NCBI GenBank assembly: GCA_934402315.1
Contig: CAKRTS010000010.1
Location: 1-64,000 of the forward strand
From: an uncultured Acetatifactor sp.
Lineage (GTDB): Bacteria; Bacillota; Clostridia; Lachnospirales; Lachnospiraceae
Length of the DNA stretch: 64,000 nt
Reading direction: 5' to 3'
Shown here in pieces: positions 63,444-64,000 of this stretch; position 1 is the first letter of the stretch; every line of letters starts with the position of its first letter. The position numbers and the translations under genes are program-made. The notes beneath the pieces were generated by a model that made no database searches, had not been told where the DNA came from, and was given only the letters and a program-made list of their open reading frames with translations.

Positions 63444-64000
63444 GTGAAGCTGAAATCCGGATTGTACGAAACAGACAAGTACCGATGCCTCGGAAATCTG
63501 AATAATGACAGCGTGGATCTCAGGCTCATTTACTGTGGTTATGAGGACTGCGCACCGGGACACAGATACGGTCCCAACAAGCGGTCTGCCTACCTCATTC
63601 ATGTCATTTTACAGGGCAAGGGCAAGCTGGAGATCAACGGTGAAACCCATTATTTGCAGGAGGGTGACGCCTTTGCGCTCCGCCCGAAGGAAGAGGCATG
63701 GTATGAGGCGGACCACGGGTATCCATGGACCTACATATGGGTCGGCTTTCTCGGGATGAAGGCGGAGGAATGCATGGTAAATTCCGGTTTTGACAACGGG
63801 ATTCATATTATCCATAACATTAACCATACATTGCTTCAGGACTACATCACAGAGATGATTAAGACCCATAAGCTGTCGTACAGCAACAGTCTCCGGCGTT
63901 GCGCGTATCTCCAGATGTTTTTTGCTGAACTGATCGACCAGTATTCGGATCACATCCCAAAGTACGAAACGGTCGAAAATACTCCCGGCGCGGAGCAGGT
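63444..64000 (+). CDS. AraC-family regulator, cupin sensor domain (cut by window end)
   Basis: The visible 185 residues form an AraC-type cupin sensor domain: 'APGHRYGPNKRSAYLIHVIL', 'QGKGKLEINGETHYLQEGDA', 'FALRPKEEAWYEADHGYPWT' and 'YIWVGFLGMKAEECMVNSGF'. This AraC_binding pattern belongs to sugar-responsive regulators. The HTH domain would lie beyond position 64000. The start is GTG at 63444, with GGAGGAG upstream. It is divergent from the GyrI-type AraC gene. Confidence 0.85.
   Translation, partial: MKLKSGLYETDKYRCLGNLNNDSVDLRLIYCGYEDCAPGHRYGPNKRSAYLIHVILQGKGKLEINGETHYLQEGDAFALRPKEEAWYEADHGYPWTYIWVGFLGMKAEECMVNSGFDNGIHIIHNINHTLLQDYITEMIKTHKLSYSNSLRRCAYLQMFFAELIDQYSDHIPKYETVENTPGAEQ

Overview
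The window looks like a chromosome segment from a gut-dwelling, Gram-positive anaerobe of the Clostridia, most likely Lachnospiraceae. Clues are AGGAGG-type ribosome binding sites, a conjugated bile salt hydrolase, PerR with a reverse rubrerythrin (peroxide defence of anaerobes), LtaS-like and PspC envelope proteins, and a vanG-type cluster with the gene order known from Clostridioides difficile and gut commensals. No rRNA, tRNA or CRISPR array was seen, so the placement is inference from gene content.

Layout. 1-2.5 kb is a patchwork of gene remnants (XRE regulator, RhuM, small membrane protein, lipoprotein, AraC) with one intact Nudix gene. 2.5-9.4 kb holds a patatin-like lipase, an O-antigen-ligase-like protein, an AI-2E-family transporter, an RluA-type pseudouridine synthase, bile salt hydrolase and an rRNA m5C methyltransferase. 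9.7-24 kb is an envelope-antibiotic response region: an ABC exporter, three OmpR-type two-component systems, an ABC-2 transporter, and vanR-vanS-vanG-vanXY-vanT. 24-25 kb is perR plus reverse rubrerythrin under a Per-like box. 25-38.9 kb carries a chemoreceptor, a TetR-hydrolase operon, DMT and MATE exporters, DUF3810 and DUF3048 proteins, an HD protein, PspC, an LtaS-like sulfatase and a GT-C-like membrane protein. 39-47.6 kb is a co-directional run: a broken enolase, an ATC-hydrolase-like protein, a secreted protein of unknown function, two membrane TPR proteins, a CmpB-like protein and a MATE transporter. 47.7-53.9 kb is a maltodextrin locus (GH13, MalG/F/E-type transporter, divergent LacI regulator). 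53.9-64 kb holds an acyltransferase, an XRE-AbrB regulator, a Nudix hydrolase, a cation/proton antiporter behind a fluoride riboswitch, a broken AraC gene, an ECF transporter whose ATPase is cut at an IS200-like element, a GNAT-YoaP protein and two more AraC regulators.

Regulatory logic read from the DNA. (1) Two promoters, for a response regulator and for the ABC transporter downstream of it, share 11-nt-phased TTCA repeats at the same distance from the -10. (2) GTTAG-N6-CTAAC occurs at three promoters: the TetR operon, a stub of a deleted FtsX-type permease, and the ECF operon 30 kb away. (3) The antiporter leader contains a crcB (fluoride) aptamer overlapping a terminator. (4) A strong terminator separates vanS from vanG, with a VanR-like direct repeat upstream of it.

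The most unusual overall property is the number of genes with clean internal deletions (RhuM, two AraC genes, an FtsX permease, enolase, YmaF, EcfA). Either this locus decays by repeated small deletions or the assembly has collapsed segments; read mapping would decide.
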